Under the pieces are notes generated by a model, which ran no database searches, was not told where the DNA came from, and was given only the letters and a program-made list of their open reading frames with translations. From Acinetobacter corruptisaponis (GTDB lineage Bacteria; Pseudomonadota; Gammaproteobacteria; Pseudomonadales; Moraxellaceae), in NCBI RefSeq assembly GCF_030053775.1, contig NZ_CP125669.1, forward strand, positions 1,979,962 to 2,043,961: DNA of 64,000 nt, read 5' to 3'. This document shows positions 43,982 through 53,051 of this stretch, piece by piece (the first letter of the stretch is position 1; each line of letters starts with the position of its first letter). Made by a program: the position numbers and the translations under genes.

Positions 43982-44011
43982 AGTATACAGATAAATGAGA
44001 ATAATTACCAA
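43982..44011 (-). promoter_or_regulatory. feoA promoter with embedded Fur box
   Basis: TTGGTA and TATACT are 18 bp apart on the minus strand. Between and overlapping them, AATGAGAATAATTACC (43994-44009) matches the Fur consensus AATGATAATAATTATC at 14 of 16 positions, so Fur-Fe(II) would block polymerase when iron is ample. Confidence 0.75.
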
Positions 44012-44101
44012 AAACAATATCAATGGCGTTTGGCTTTGTCACAGATCGACAACACAATATTTTTCTTTTACAGTGCAGATGAATCAAGGACACTGGCTGT
44101 T

Positions 44102-45022
44102 ATGTTAAATAAAAAACCTCGTATTCCCGCTGCGGTCACCATTCCAGAACACCTGAGTTTTTTACAGGGTTTCCGTGATTATCTGGTGGCGCAAACCGTA
44201 AGCCCCCATACCCGTAACGCCTATCTCTCTGACCTGATTCAGTGCAGCGAATTACACACATCGGTTTCATTACCACAATGGTCGAGTGATGACATTGCCG
44301 ATGTGCTGATTGCGCTGACCAAGGCAGGTAGAAGTCCCCGTTCAATTGCGCGTTGCCTATCGGCACTAAGACAGTTCTATAAGTTTTTAAGGGAACAGAA
44401 ACTGAGAGATGACAACCCTGTTGCCGTCCATCAATCCCCTAAAATTGGTCGGGCATTGCCAAAGGATTTATCAGAACAGGATGTTGAGGCGCTGATCAAT
44501 GCGCCTGACACTGACACCGCCCTAGGCCTACGTGACCGTGCCATGCTGGAAGTGCTGTATGCCTGCGGTTTACGTGTATCAGAGTTGCTTAATTTACGCA
44601 TGGAACTGATCAATTTAAAGCAGGGCTTTTTACGCATCACAGGCAAAGGCAATAAAGAGCGTCTTGTTCCACTCGGACAATATGCCTGTGACTGGATTGA
44701 GAAATATCTGGTTGAATCACGTCCGCAGCTCTACAAGAGCAGTACTGATTATCTGTTTCTCACCCAGCACGGTGGCATCATGAGCCGCCAGAACTTTTGG
44801 TACGCGATTAAACGCTATGCGCTACAGGCCAATATTCAGGCTGAGCTATCACCACATACCTTACGCCATGCCTTTGCCACTCATCTTCTCAATCACGGCG
44901 CGGATTTACGTGTGGTGCAAATGCTGCTTGGGCATAGTGACCTCTCCACCACCCAGATTTATACCCACGTTGCTCAACACCGTATGCAGGAACTGCATGG
45001 CAAATACCATCCACGGGGATAA
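44102..45022 (+). CDS. xerD: Site-specific tyrosine recombinase XerD
   Basis: 306 aa. Resolves chromosome dimers at dif with XerC and FtsK. Catalytic residues are all present: Arg in ACGLRVSELL, Lys in GKGNKERLVPLG, HxxR in SPHTLRHAFATHLL, His in LLGHSDLSTTQ and Tyr in QIYTHV. The segments PKDLSE and SRQNFWYAIKRYA, and the neighbouring dsbC-(..)-hom-thrC, point to XerD rather than XerC. The ATG at 44102 is taken; a longer frame begins with a TTG inside the feoA promoter region. Confidence 0.92.
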   Translation: MLNKKPRIPAAVTIPEHLSFLQGFRDYLVAQTVSPHTRNAYLSDLIQCSELHTSVSLPQWSSDDIADVLIALTKAGRSPRSIARCLSALRQFYKFLREQKLRDDNPVAVHQSPKIGRALPKDLSEQDVEALINAPDTDTALGLRDRAMLEVLYACGLRVSELLNLRMELINLKQGFLRITGKGNKERLVPLGQYACDWIEKYLVESRPQLYKSSTDYLFLTQHGGIMSRQNFWYAIKRYALQANIQAELSPHTLRHAFATHLLNHGADLRVVQMLLGHSDLSTTQIYTHVAQHRMQELHGKYHPRG

Positions 45023-45155
45023 AACCACCACTTGTCCAAGATTGGGATAAAATTTGATTTCGTTCACAATGCATCAGCAAGATTTAACGAAGTCATGGCA
45101 TTTTTTTGTTATGCTAAGCCCCTGAATATATGAATATGAACAAAAAAGGTTCTTT

Positions 45156-45971
45156 ATGTTGTTTACCCGTTCCAAGCTTGTACTTGCATGTACATTAGCA
45201 TCGACATTATTGGTAAGTGCTTGCTCAAAAGAAAACTCAGCACAAAAACAAGATGCCCTGACAGCGAGTGCACCTGCAACAGGTGAAGCATCGACCTTAA
45301 ATGAACGCAATGCCCAGCAGCGTCTAGCTTCAACCCTGGAAAAGCATTTTAAAACCGCCAATATCAATGCCAAAATTTTGGCGGTGAAAAAAACCGAAGT
45401 GCCCAATTTATACTGGGTGAGTCTGGAAGGTATGGGTTCGGTCTATGCCACAGTTGATGGTAAATATATCTTTCAAGGTGATGTAATTCGCTTAGGTGAG
45501 AAGCAACTGCACAATGTCAGTGAAGCATTTCAAGCGACCGAGAATAAAAAACATTTGGCTACACTAAAAACAGAAGACCTGATTGTTTATCCAGCACAGG
45601 GCGGTAAAGCCAAGCATGTGATTTATGTGTTTACCGATTCAAGCTGCCCATACTGCCACAAACTGCATGAACATCTTGCAGAGATTACGGCCAAAGGTAT
45701 TGAAGTGCGTTATATCGCATGGCCACGCGGCGAACAGTTTATGCCAACCATGACCGCGATCTGGTGTAGTGAAGACCGTAAGGCCGCCTTTAATCAAGCC
45801 GTTCAGGGTTTACCTGTCCTCGCTGGAGAATGTAAAAATCCAGTACGTGATCAATATCAACTGGGTCTCAACATGGGCGTAAATGGCACCCCAGCAATTT
45901 ACAATGTTGAGGGTGAATATCTGGGTGGTTATATGACCCCAGAGGAAATCATCAAACGTCTGGATAAATAA
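45156..45971 (+). CDS. dsbC: Disulfide isomerase DsbC, lipoprotein form
   Basis: 271 aa. The N-terminal signal ends with a lipobox LVSAC (Cys23), so the protein is predicted to be membrane-tethered, unlike soluble E. coli DsbC. An N-terminal dimerisation domain precedes the thioredoxin fold with active site CPYC and cis-Pro loop NGTPAI. Shuffles wrong disulfides in the periplasm. Follows xerD as in E. coli and pseudomonads. Confidence 0.92.
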   Translation: MLFTRSKLVLACTLASTLLVSACSKENSAQKQDALTASAPATGEASTLNERNAQQRLASTLEKHFKTANINAKILAVKKTEVPNLYWVSLEGMGSVYATVDGKYIFQGDVIRLGEKQLHNVSEAFQATENKKHLATLKTEDLIVYPAQGGKAKHVIYVFTDSSCPYCHKLHEHLAEITAKGIEVRYIAWPRGEQFMPTMTAIWCSEDRKAAFNQAVQGLPVLAGECKNPVRDQYQLGLNMGVNGTPAIYNVEGEYLGGYMTPEEIIKRLDK

Positions 45972-45978
45972 TAAATAA

Positions 45979-46008
45979 AAAAACACCATTCATTTGAATG
46001 GTGTTTTT
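45979..46008. terminator. Bidirectional terminator between dsbC and the NRPS
   Basis: A 14-bp stem (AAAAACACCATTCA with TGAATGGTGTTTTT) with a 2-nt centre has T-runs on both strands and serves convergent dsbC and the synthetase gene. Confidence 0.85.
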
Positions 46009-46020
46009 ACATCCAGCCTG

Positions 46021-49000
46021 TTAGTAATCATTCCACGGCACCGCAGGTGAACCAATCCATGCTGATTTTGCAGGAATATTCTCCCCTTTCATCACCAGCG
46101 TCAGTGGCCCCAGCACAGCATGATGATCCACATTGGCATTGTATAAAATAATGCCACGCGCATTGACCACTACATCATTTCCGACATTCACCTGACCAAT
46201 CTTCATGATACGGTCTTCAAATAAATGCGTCTGTGGTCCAGAGAAACTATTAAATTCAGCCCGATCACCAATTTTGACGCAATCAAACTCGGTAATATCT
46301 GCGGTATCCAGATACACATCCCGACCAATCTTCACACCCAACAGACGCAGGAAGAAAGGCAACATCGGTGTGCCACGCAAGTAATTGAGGAAGTTCGGAA
46401 TGGCAACCGATTCATATAAACTGGTAATACCCTCACTGAGCCAGACAAACATGGTCCACATTGGCGCAGACTTAGGTTGATAACGTCCAATCAGCATCCA
46501 TTTGAGTAAAGCCACAATAATAAAGCAGCCAACACCATATAGTAGTCCAGCAAGAGTCAGAGCCAGCAAGCCAACCGAAACATTATAGATGTTAATCACA
46601 TCAATAATTTCCAGCACGATCATATAGCCCACCCCAATCGCCAACGCAGCAGGCAGTACAATACGCAAACCCTCAATCAAACCACGCATCAAACGACGTC
46701 CAATACCTGGCTTAAAGGTGAGATGATCTGGATAGTGTTGCGCTGCCTCCCGTGCAGGCAATAACAAGGCAGGCGAACCAAACCATGTCTGTCCTGAATA
46801 CATTTCACGATTGTCAGGTGTTTTGGACTGCACACCGATCAAGACATTATCAGGCAATACCGTTCCATCAGCAATATAGGCGCTATTGCCCACAAAGCTA
46901 CGATGACCAATTTGAGTGGATTTTAAGCTCATCCAGCCGCCCTTGATTTCTTCATCGCCCAACATCACCGCATCGGCAATAAAGCTTTCATCACCCAACG
47001 TCAGCATTTCAGGAATCACGCCTGTTGCAGTTGAGATTTCGGTATTTTTACCAACTTTTGCACCCAGCATCCGAAACCATGTCGGTGCATAAATGGTGGC
47101 AAACAAACCATGCAGGGTCTGCAAACTGGTTTCCAGAATCTGGGCGGCAAACCATTTGCGATAATACACCCCACCATGCACAGGATAGGTTCCTGTTTTC
47201 AGGTTAGGCAAGGCAACTTTACGAACAATGGATGAAATCACCGCCGTCATCACCATCATCATGGCACTGGCTGGAATCGCCAACAGGAAGTAATACAGGG
47301 CGATTTGTAAATGGTTATTCGGATCAAGGTTAAACACGTTCACATCCAACCAATCCACCAGAATAAAGCTTGGAAAGATGGGAATAAAGAAAATACAGGC
47401 AATGATCAGCGCACTTACTGCATAATAGCCATATTCCAATATTTTACGGACAAATGACAACGCAGGACGGGCTGGCATTTTTGTCAGCTCATCGACATGG
47501 CCAATTTTACGGGCAGGCGTACCATCCCAGATTTCACCTGTAGGCACAGTGGTATTGTATTCAATGGCTGTCAGGGCATTGACATGGGCTTTGGCTTCCA
47601 GAACCGTGTTTTCTTCCAACACTGCATAGGAACCAACATAACTGTCTTGTTTAAGCGTAATCGAACCCAACACCAGATGCCCATGTTCCACTTTGGCATT
47701 TTCCAGATTGACGTTTGAGCCGATGCTCACCCCATCTTCAATGGTCAATAAAGACGGCATCCGAATATGCACCGAGCTAATATTGACATCATGGCCAATT
47801 TTCGCACCCAAAGCTTTCAAATATAGATTCAGTAAAGTTGAACCTGACAACAGGTACACAGGTGAAATACTGCCGATCCGATCTGCCAGCCACCAACGGA
47901 AATAGGTCATGCCCCAAAGTGGATAACGCCCTACTTTTACTCCCAGCATCAAAAGTCGTTTTATCCCAATCGATACGGCAAAACTGGCAATGATCACGCT
48001 GACATAAACCAACAGCGAAAGCAGGATTGCATAAGGAATACTATCCCGTGCCCCACCTGTAAAATAATGATAGGTAAAGAATGGCGCCAGCCACTGTAAA
48101 ATATTGATTGAGATCAGGGTTGGAATGGTGATCAATTGAGCCAAACCACACAGCCACTTATACGTCTGGTTACGCGGATTATCCTGTCCAAGCTGTTCAT
48201 TTTGTGCTTGCTTCGATGTATCCAGCATTAAGGTTGCAATTGCCCCGACTTTTCGGGCTTGATACAGGTTTTGTATAGTCAGATGACGATAATCTTCATG
48301 CTGACGTAAATTCGAAACCAACACGGCTGCCAATAAGGAATGTCCACCGAGATCATCAAAGAAATCGGCATCCAGCTTAATCGGTATATTCGGAAATAAG
48401 CGATTCAGAATTTCAAATAACACTTCTTCCGCCACATTTTGCGGTAGATCGGATTCACTACGATCCACCATACTGATCAATGGTCGTGCTTTTAATGCTT
48501 TACGGTCAATTTTCCCAGACAATAAGCGCGGTACATCTTCAATGATTTCAAAACGATTCGGCACCATATATGGTGGTAAACGCTGACTGAGTGCAGCACG
48601 AAGCTGTTTAATTTCAATCGGCTGTTTACTGTCAATTTCTGCCGCAATAAAGGCAATCAACTGATCAATGCCATCTTCGGCACGTAAAATCACCGCAGCC
48701 GTACCAATCCCATCCAGATCACACAGCGCAGCCTCAATTTCACCCAGCTCCACACGGAAGCCCCGAATCTTGATCTGGTCATCGGCACGTCCCAGACAAT
48801 GCACCTGCCCGAACTCATCAATCCGCGCCAAATCACCTGTTCGGTATAAACTTTCCTCATCAGGGTTTTCCGCCCACGGATTTTGAATAAATTTATCCGC
48901 AGTCAGGTCAGGTCGTCCCAAATAGCCCTGTGCCACACTGGGGCCAAAAATACATAACTCGCCTGTTTCGCCCTGTGGCAATAACTGTCGTTCTTCATTG

Positions 49001-50001
49001 ATCACCAGCATGCCATAGTTTGGCAATGGCTTGCCAATGGTCACAGGCTTGCCCCGTTGCAACAGTTCCAGACTGGCCGAAACAGTGGTTTCAGTTGGAC
49101 CATAGGTATTGAACATTTGATGATGCGGCAAGGCCCAGCGCTCCACCAGTGAGTCAGGACACATTTCCCCACCCAGATTAATAATCCGTAGGTTCGGCAC
49201 ATCTTCTGGAAACAAGGCCAACAAGGTTGGCACCGCATGTAAAACGCTAATATTTTCCTGCTGCAAGGTTTTACACAAACGCTCTGGATCACTGACCAAG
49301 GATTTAGGTGCAATCCACAAGCTTGCACCCACCAGATAGGACAGCCAGATTTCCTCAAAGGACATATCAAAGGCCACCGAGAAACCCTGATAAACCTTAT
49401 CCTGTTCTTGAATTCCCAAGATGCTGTTTTCACTACGCAAAAAATGGCAAATATTCTTTTGGGTAATCACAATGCCTTTCGGTTTACCTGTAGAACCAGA
49501 GGTATAAATAATATAGGCAGGCTGATCTGGCGATGCTTTCGGTAAAGTGACCTGCTGTTGCAGTGGTCGCTGCAACTCAGTTGCTGTCCACTTGGTCTGT
49601 GGCACCACCTCAAGATGCTCATACCATTCATCGCTGGTAATCATGCCAACGGCATTGGCATCCTCCAGACAAACCGCCATACGGTCTGCGGGTGTGTCCA
49701 TATCGAAAGGCAACCATGCCGCCCCGCTGAGGCAAATCGCCAATTGTGAGGTTAAAAGCTCGATTCCCCTTGGCAGCCATAAACCAACAATATCACCTGC
49801 TTTAACCCCATCCAGGATTAAATGTTGCGCCATATTGGATGCTTGGCGATATAGCTCGGCATAACTGATCTGTTGCGTTGCCTCAATTAGGGCGACCTTA
49901 TCTGGAATACGGTGCGCAGTTTCAGTAAAAATATCAGCAAGGACTTCTTGTTTTAAAAATTCTGGCTGGTTTGTGCCTCGGACAATGGCTGTTATTTGCA
50001 T
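46021..50001 (-). CDS. Pls/PosA-type non-ribosomal peptide synthetase (A-T-[TM-LbH]x3)
   Basis: 1326 aa. Residues 20-510 are an amino-acid adenylation domain: A3 YIIYTSGSTGKPKG (163-176), A5 FNTYGPTET (297-305), A7 YRTGDL (386-391), A8 GRADDQIKIRGFRVELGE (404-421), A10 GKIDRKAL (496-503). A carrier domain follows with LGGHSLL and the phosphopantetheine Ser555. The C-terminal 700 residues are three repeats of a two-helix membrane segment (about 620-680, 855-920, 1108-1170) plus a hexapeptide beta-helix domain (about 730-835, 975-1085, 1220-1326). There is no condensation or thioesterase domain. This is the layout of epsilon-poly-lysine synthetase. Substrate and product are unknown. Confidence 0.88.
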   Translation of the reverse strand: MQITAIVRGTNQPEFLKQEVLADIFTETAHRIPDKVALIEATQQISYAELYRQASNMAQHLILDGVKAGDIVGLWLPRGIELLTSQLAICLSGAAWLPFDMDTPADRMAVCLEDANAVGMITSDEWYEHLEVVPQTKWTATELQRPLQQQVTLPKASPDQPAYIIYTSGSTGKPKGIVITQKNICHFLRSENSILGIQEQDKVYQGFSVAFDMSFEEIWLSYLVGASLWIAPKSLVSDPERLCKTLQQENISVLHAVPTLLALFPEDVPNLRIINLGGEMCPDSLVERWALPHHQMFNTYGPTETTVSASLELLQRGKPVTIGKPLPNYGMLVINEERQLLPQGETGELCIFGPSVAQGYLGRPDLTADKFIQNPWAENPDEESLYRTGDLARIDEFGQVHCLGRADDQIKIRGFRVELGEIEAALCDLDGIGTAAVILRAEDGIDQLIAFIAAEIDSKQPIEIKQLRAALSQRLPPYMVPNRFEIIEDVPRLLSGKIDRKALKARPLISMVDRSESDLPQNVAEEVLFEILNRLFPNIPIKLDADFFDDLGGHSLLAAVLVSNLRQHEDYRHLTIQNLYQARKVGAIATLMLDTSKQAQNEQLGQDNPRNQTYKWLCGLAQLITIPTLISINILQWLAPFFTYHYFTGGARDSIPYAILLSLLVYVSVIIASFAVSIGIKRLLMLGVKVGRYPLWGMTYFRWWLADRIGSISPVYLLSGSTLLNLYLKALGAKIGHDVNISSVHIRMPSLLTIEDGVSIGSNVNLENAKVEHGHLVLGSITLKQDSYVGSYAVLEENTVLEAKAHVNALTAIEYNTTVPTGEIWDGTPARKIGHVDELTKMPARPALSFVRKILEYGYYAVSALIIACIFFIPIFPSFILVDWLDVNVFNLDPNNHLQIALYYFLLAIPASAMMMVMTAVISSIVRKVALPNLKTGTYPVHGGVYYRKWFAAQILETSLQTLHGLFATIYAPTWFRMLGAKVGKNTEISTATGVIPEMLTLGDESFIADAVMLGDEEIKGGWMSLKSTQIGHRSFVGNSAYIADGTVLPDNVLIGVQSKTPDNREMYSGQTWFGSPALLLPAREAAQHYPDHLTFKPGIGRRLMRGLIEGLRIVLPAALAIGVGYMIVLEIIDVINIYNVSVGLLALTLAGLLYGVGCFIIVALLKWMLIGRYQPKSAPMWTMFVWLSEGITSLYESVAIPNFLNYLRGTPMLPFFLRLLGVKIGRDVYLDTADITEFDCVKIGDRAEFNSFSGPQTHLFEDRIMKIGQVNVGNDVVVNARGIILYNANVDHHAVLGPLTLVMKGENIPAKSAWIGSPAVPWNDY

Positions 50002-50013
50002 ATTTTTTCAGCT

Positions 50014-50039
50014 ATTCAAATGACAAAAATAATTTGAAT
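50014..50039. other. Inverted repeat at the NRPS translation start
   Basis: ATTCAAAT (50014-50021) and ATTTGAAT (50032-50039), 8 bp with a 10-nt spacer, lie 13 bp upstream of the synthetase ATG. Possible operator or leader hairpin. No strong promoter was recognised in 50040-50158. Confidence 0.4.
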
Positions 50040-50158
50040 AATAAGGTGCCAATCCTTAAAACAGCGTTAAATCGCATGTGTATTATTCTAACAATTACAG
50101 TGGTGATTCTGTACGTTCCTATAACTGACATGAATTGCTTAAGGAAAGTTTAATAATG

Positions 50159-50425
50159 AGGGCCTGTTGCCACTTTATCCATGATTGCGACAGAGGACAT
50201 TTTTTAGACGATATAAGGCATGTTTTGCGAAATTTAGCATTCTAAATGAGCAGAACATAACGCAGTAGCGGCAAAAAATGTCCCTGTCCCAAAGGGTTGT
50301 AGCTAAAAATCCCTCATACTTTGTTATGAAACTTGGCAAGGGAATACCATCCCCTGCGTTTCATGCCTCGTCTGATGAATTTTTAGCTTACAACGCAATT
50401 CATTTATAAAGTGGCAACAGGCCCT
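50159..50425. repeat. 267-bp palindromic MITE-like repeat, copy 2
   Basis: Perfect 19-bp terminal inverted repeats (GGGCCTGTTGCCACTTTAT at 50160-50178, complement at 50406-50424). The interior aligns with copy 1 throughout, with the same nested stems, but paired positions differ in a compensatory way: ACTTAG/CTAAGT becomes ATTTAG/CTAAAT, and GTTAT-GGCTAAAAC/GTTTTAGCCTATAAC becomes GTTGT-AGCTAAAAAT/ATTTTTAGCTTACAAC. It lies between the divergent NRPS and hom genes. No transposase and no clear target duplication. Confidence 0.85.
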
Positions 50426-50492
50426 AGTGTCTACGCAGTTTTTTAGCTATGATCAAGCTTCATTAAAACGATTGAATAAAATGGAGTGTGAC

Positions 50493-51794
50493 GTGAAACC
50501 AGTTCGTCTGGCGATACTCGGTCTTGGTACTGTTGGTGGTGGAGCCCTTAAATTATTACAAGAAAATGCTGCTGAAATTAAACGCCGTACTGGTCGAGAA
50601 ATTCAAATTACCCATGTGGGTACACGCCGTCCACGTCCAGACTTAAATCTTGAGGGTATTCAACAAAGTGATGACCTGATGCACATCGTACGTCAGCCTG
50701 ATGTGGATGTTGTGGTTGAGGTCATGGGGGGCATTCATCCTGCCTATGAAGTCATCATGGAAGCCATTAAACATGGCAAGCAGGTGGTTACCGCAAACAA
50801 GGCCTTGCTTGCTGAACATGGCAATGAACTGTTTAAGGCGGCAGAAGACAATGCCGTACAGATCGCCTATGAAGCGGCGGTTGCTGGCGGTATTCCAATT
50901 ATCAAGGTGATCCGTGAAGGTCTTGCAGCAAACCATATTGAATGGCTGGCAGGGATCATCAATGGTACAGGCAACTTTATCCTGACAGAAATGCGTGAAA
51001 AAGGCCGTGCCTTTGAAGATGTGTTAAAGGAAGCACAAGAGCTGGGCTATGCCGAAGCTGACCCAACCTTTGATGTTGAAGGCATTGATGCGGCCCATAA
51101 ACTCACCATTTTAGCCTCTTGTGCTTTTGGTATTCCACTACAGTTTGACAAAGTCTACACCGAAGGCATCAGCAAGATTACCGCGCAAGATGTGAAATAT
51201 GCAGAAGATCTTGGTTTCCGCATCAAGCATCTGGGTATTGCACGCCGTGCAGCCAATGGAATTGAGTTACGCGTCCATCCAACATTGATCCCAGCTGAAC
51301 AACTGATTGCCAATGTCAATGGCGTTAAGAATGCCGTTCTTGTGCAGGCTCATGCAGTCGGCCCAACCTTATATTACGGTGCAGGTGCAGGTGCAGGCCC
51401 AACCGCTTCTGCTGTGGTCGCCGACGTGATTGATATCGTACGTGATATTTCCTATACCGAAGATGGTGCTGGGACCATTCCACAATTGGCATTTGAAGCA
51501 CTCACCAATGTGCCAATCCTCAGCCGAGAGGAAATGACCACTGGCTACTACATCCGCCTAAATGCCGAAGACCAGACGGGTGTATTAGCCGATGTCACCA
51601 CCATTCTCAGCCGTGCGGGGATCAGTATTGATGCCATCATGCAGCAATCACGCTTAAAGGATTTGATTCCAATTGTGATTTTGACTGATCCAGTGCTTGA
51701 GTCCAAGATGGATGAAGCGCTTGCACAAATTCAGGCATTACCTACAATTCATGGCGAAATCATCAGAATTCGTTTAGAATCGCTCGATAGTTAA
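50493..51794 (+). CDS. hom: Homoserine dehydrogenase
   Basis: 433 aa. Reduces aspartate semialdehyde to homoserine for Thr/Met synthesis. Nucleotide-binding loop GLGTVGGGAL, catalytic region AAVAGGIPIIK and NGTGNFILTEM, and a C-terminal ACT domain (about 350-425) for feedback by threonine. The start is the GTG at 50493, with GGAGTG 6 nt upstream; this gives the family N-terminus KPVRLAILGLG. An upstream open extension begins 2 bp after the repeat and is rejected. Confidence 0.96.
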   Translation: MKPVRLAILGLGTVGGGALKLLQENAAEIKRRTGREIQITHVGTRRPRPDLNLEGIQQSDDLMHIVRQPDVDVVVEVMGGIHPAYEVIMEAIKHGKQVVTANKALLAEHGNELFKAAEDNAVQIAYEAAVAGGIPIIKVIREGLAANHIEWLAGIINGTGNFILTEMREKGRAFEDVLKEAQELGYAEADPTFDVEGIDAAHKLTILASCAFGIPLQFDKVYTEGISKITAQDVKYAEDLGFRIKHLGIARRAANGIELRVHPTLIPAEQLIANVNGVKNAVLVQAHAVGPTLYYGAGAGAGPTASAVVADVIDIVRDISYTEDGAGTIPQLAFEALTNVPILSREEMTTGYYIRLNAEDQTGVLADVTTILSRAGISIDAIMQQSRLKDLIPIVILTDPVLESKMDEALAQIQALPTIHGEIIRIRLESLDS

Positions 51795-51852
51795 TCAGGT
51801 TGAGGGAAAATGACTTCCCTCTCCCCGCTCTACCTCATATTGGAACACCATC

Positions 51853-52992
51853 ATGTCGAATGCCAATCGTTATACTGGTCTTGTAGACCGTTATCGTGAC
51901 CGTTTACCTGTGTCTGCAACTACACGTGCAATCTCTTTGGGTGAAGGTAATACTCCACTGATCAAACTAGAGAACATTCCACGTATTATTGGCAAAAACG
52001 TCGAAATCTATGTCAAATACGAAGGTCTGAACCCGACGGGTTCATTTAAAGACCGTGGTATGACCATGGCGGTGACCAAGGCAGTTGAGGAAGGTTCCAA
52101 AGCAATTATCTGTGCATCTACAGGCAACACCTCTGCTGCTGCGGCAGCTTATGCGGCCCGTGCAGGCATCAAGGCATTTGTCCTCATTCCAGAAGGCAAG
52201 ATTGCCATGGGTAAAATGGCACAGGCGATGATGTACGGCGCGATCACCATGCAAATTCGCGGTAACTTCGATGACGGTATGCGTCTGGTCAAAGAAGTGG
52301 CTGACCAAGCCCCTGTAACGATTGTAAACTCAATCAACCCGTACCGTTTGCAAGGTCAAAAAACCATTGCCTATGAAATCGTGGAAGCATTGGGTCGTGC
52401 ACCTGACTATCACTGCCTGCCAGTCGGTAATGCAGGGAATATCACGGCACACTGGATGGGTTATACAGAAGCAGTTGCAAACCAGCCTGCTGACCAGTTT
52501 GAACAAGTGATCTATGATGCGGCTACAGATCAATTCACAGGACCTAAACCAGAAGGTTTACCAACCATGGTCGGTTATCAAGCTGCTGGTGCTGCGCCAT
52601 TCTTACGTGGCGCGCCTGTAGAGAATCCAGAAACTGTTGCAACAGCGATTCGTATTGGTAATCCACAAAGCTGGAACCATGCCAAAGCGGTGGTACGTGA
52701 TTCTAAAGGCTGGTTTGATGAGTTACAGGATGCTGAAATTCTTGAAGCGCAACGCCTACTTTCAATGTATGAAGGTGTGTTTGTGGAACCTGCTTCTGCT
52801 GCCTCTATCGGTGGCGCAATCCGTGACATCAAGGCGGGTAAAATTGCTGAGGGTTCTGTGATTGTATGTACCGTAACAGGTAATGGTCTTAAAGATCCTG
52901 ATACTGCTATCAAGCAATGTGCGGACGCGGTGATGTTGTCAATCGATGCCACCATGGCTCAAGTGAAAGATTCTATTCTTTCAAATATGTAA
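51853..52992 (+). CDS. thrC: Threonine synthase
   Basis: 379 aa PLP enzyme converting O-phosphohomoserine to threonine. The PLP lysine is in NPTGSFKDRGM, and the phosphate-binding loop is PVGNAGNIT. Short form, as in pseudomonads. It follows hom by 58 bp, a gap that holds a GAGGGAA/TTCCCTC hairpin, and is ended by a strong terminator. Confidence 0.97.
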   Translation: MSNANRYTGLVDRYRDRLPVSATTRAISLGEGNTPLIKLENIPRIIGKNVEIYVKYEGLNPTGSFKDRGMTMAVTKAVEEGSKAIICASTGNTSAAAAAYAARAGIKAFVLIPEGKIAMGKMAQAMMYGAITMQIRGNFDDGMRLVKEVADQAPVTIVNSINPYRLQGQKTIAYEIVEALGRAPDYHCLPVGNAGNITAHWMGYTEAVANQPADQFEQVIYDAATDQFTGPKPEGLPTMVGYQAAGAAPFLRGAPVENPETVATAIRIGNPQSWNHAKAVVRDSKGWFDELQDAEILEAQRLLSMYEGVFVEPASAASIGGAIRDIKAGKIAEGSVIVCTVTGNGLKDPDTAIKQCADAVMLSIDATMAQVKDSILSNM

Positions 52993-53007
52993 GCTATATC
53001 ATTGATA

Positions 53008-53043
53008 GATCAAAAAAACCTGCTACGGCAGGTTTTTTTGATC
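53008..53043. terminator. Bidirectional terminator after thrC
   Basis: A 16-bp perfect palindromic stem around the loop TACG, centred on AACCTGC/GCAGGTT with A/T runs on both sides. Serves thrC and the convergent acidic-protein gene. Confidence 0.9.
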
Positions 53044-53051
53044 TTCAGGCG

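Noticed and set aside
44030-45022. Calling the recombinase XerC
   Set aside because: Internal segments (PKDLSE, FWYAIKRYA, tail YHPRG) and the dsbC-hom-thrC neighbourhood fit XerD better.
50159-50425. A TA target-site duplication for repeat copy 2
   Set aside because: The left flank is GA and the right flank TA, so no duplication is visible; only copy 1 has TA on both sides.
50427-51794. hom starting at 50427
   Set aside because: That start lies 2 bp past the repeat with no ribosome site and adds 22 non-family residues; the GTG at 50493 has GGAG and the conserved N-terminus.
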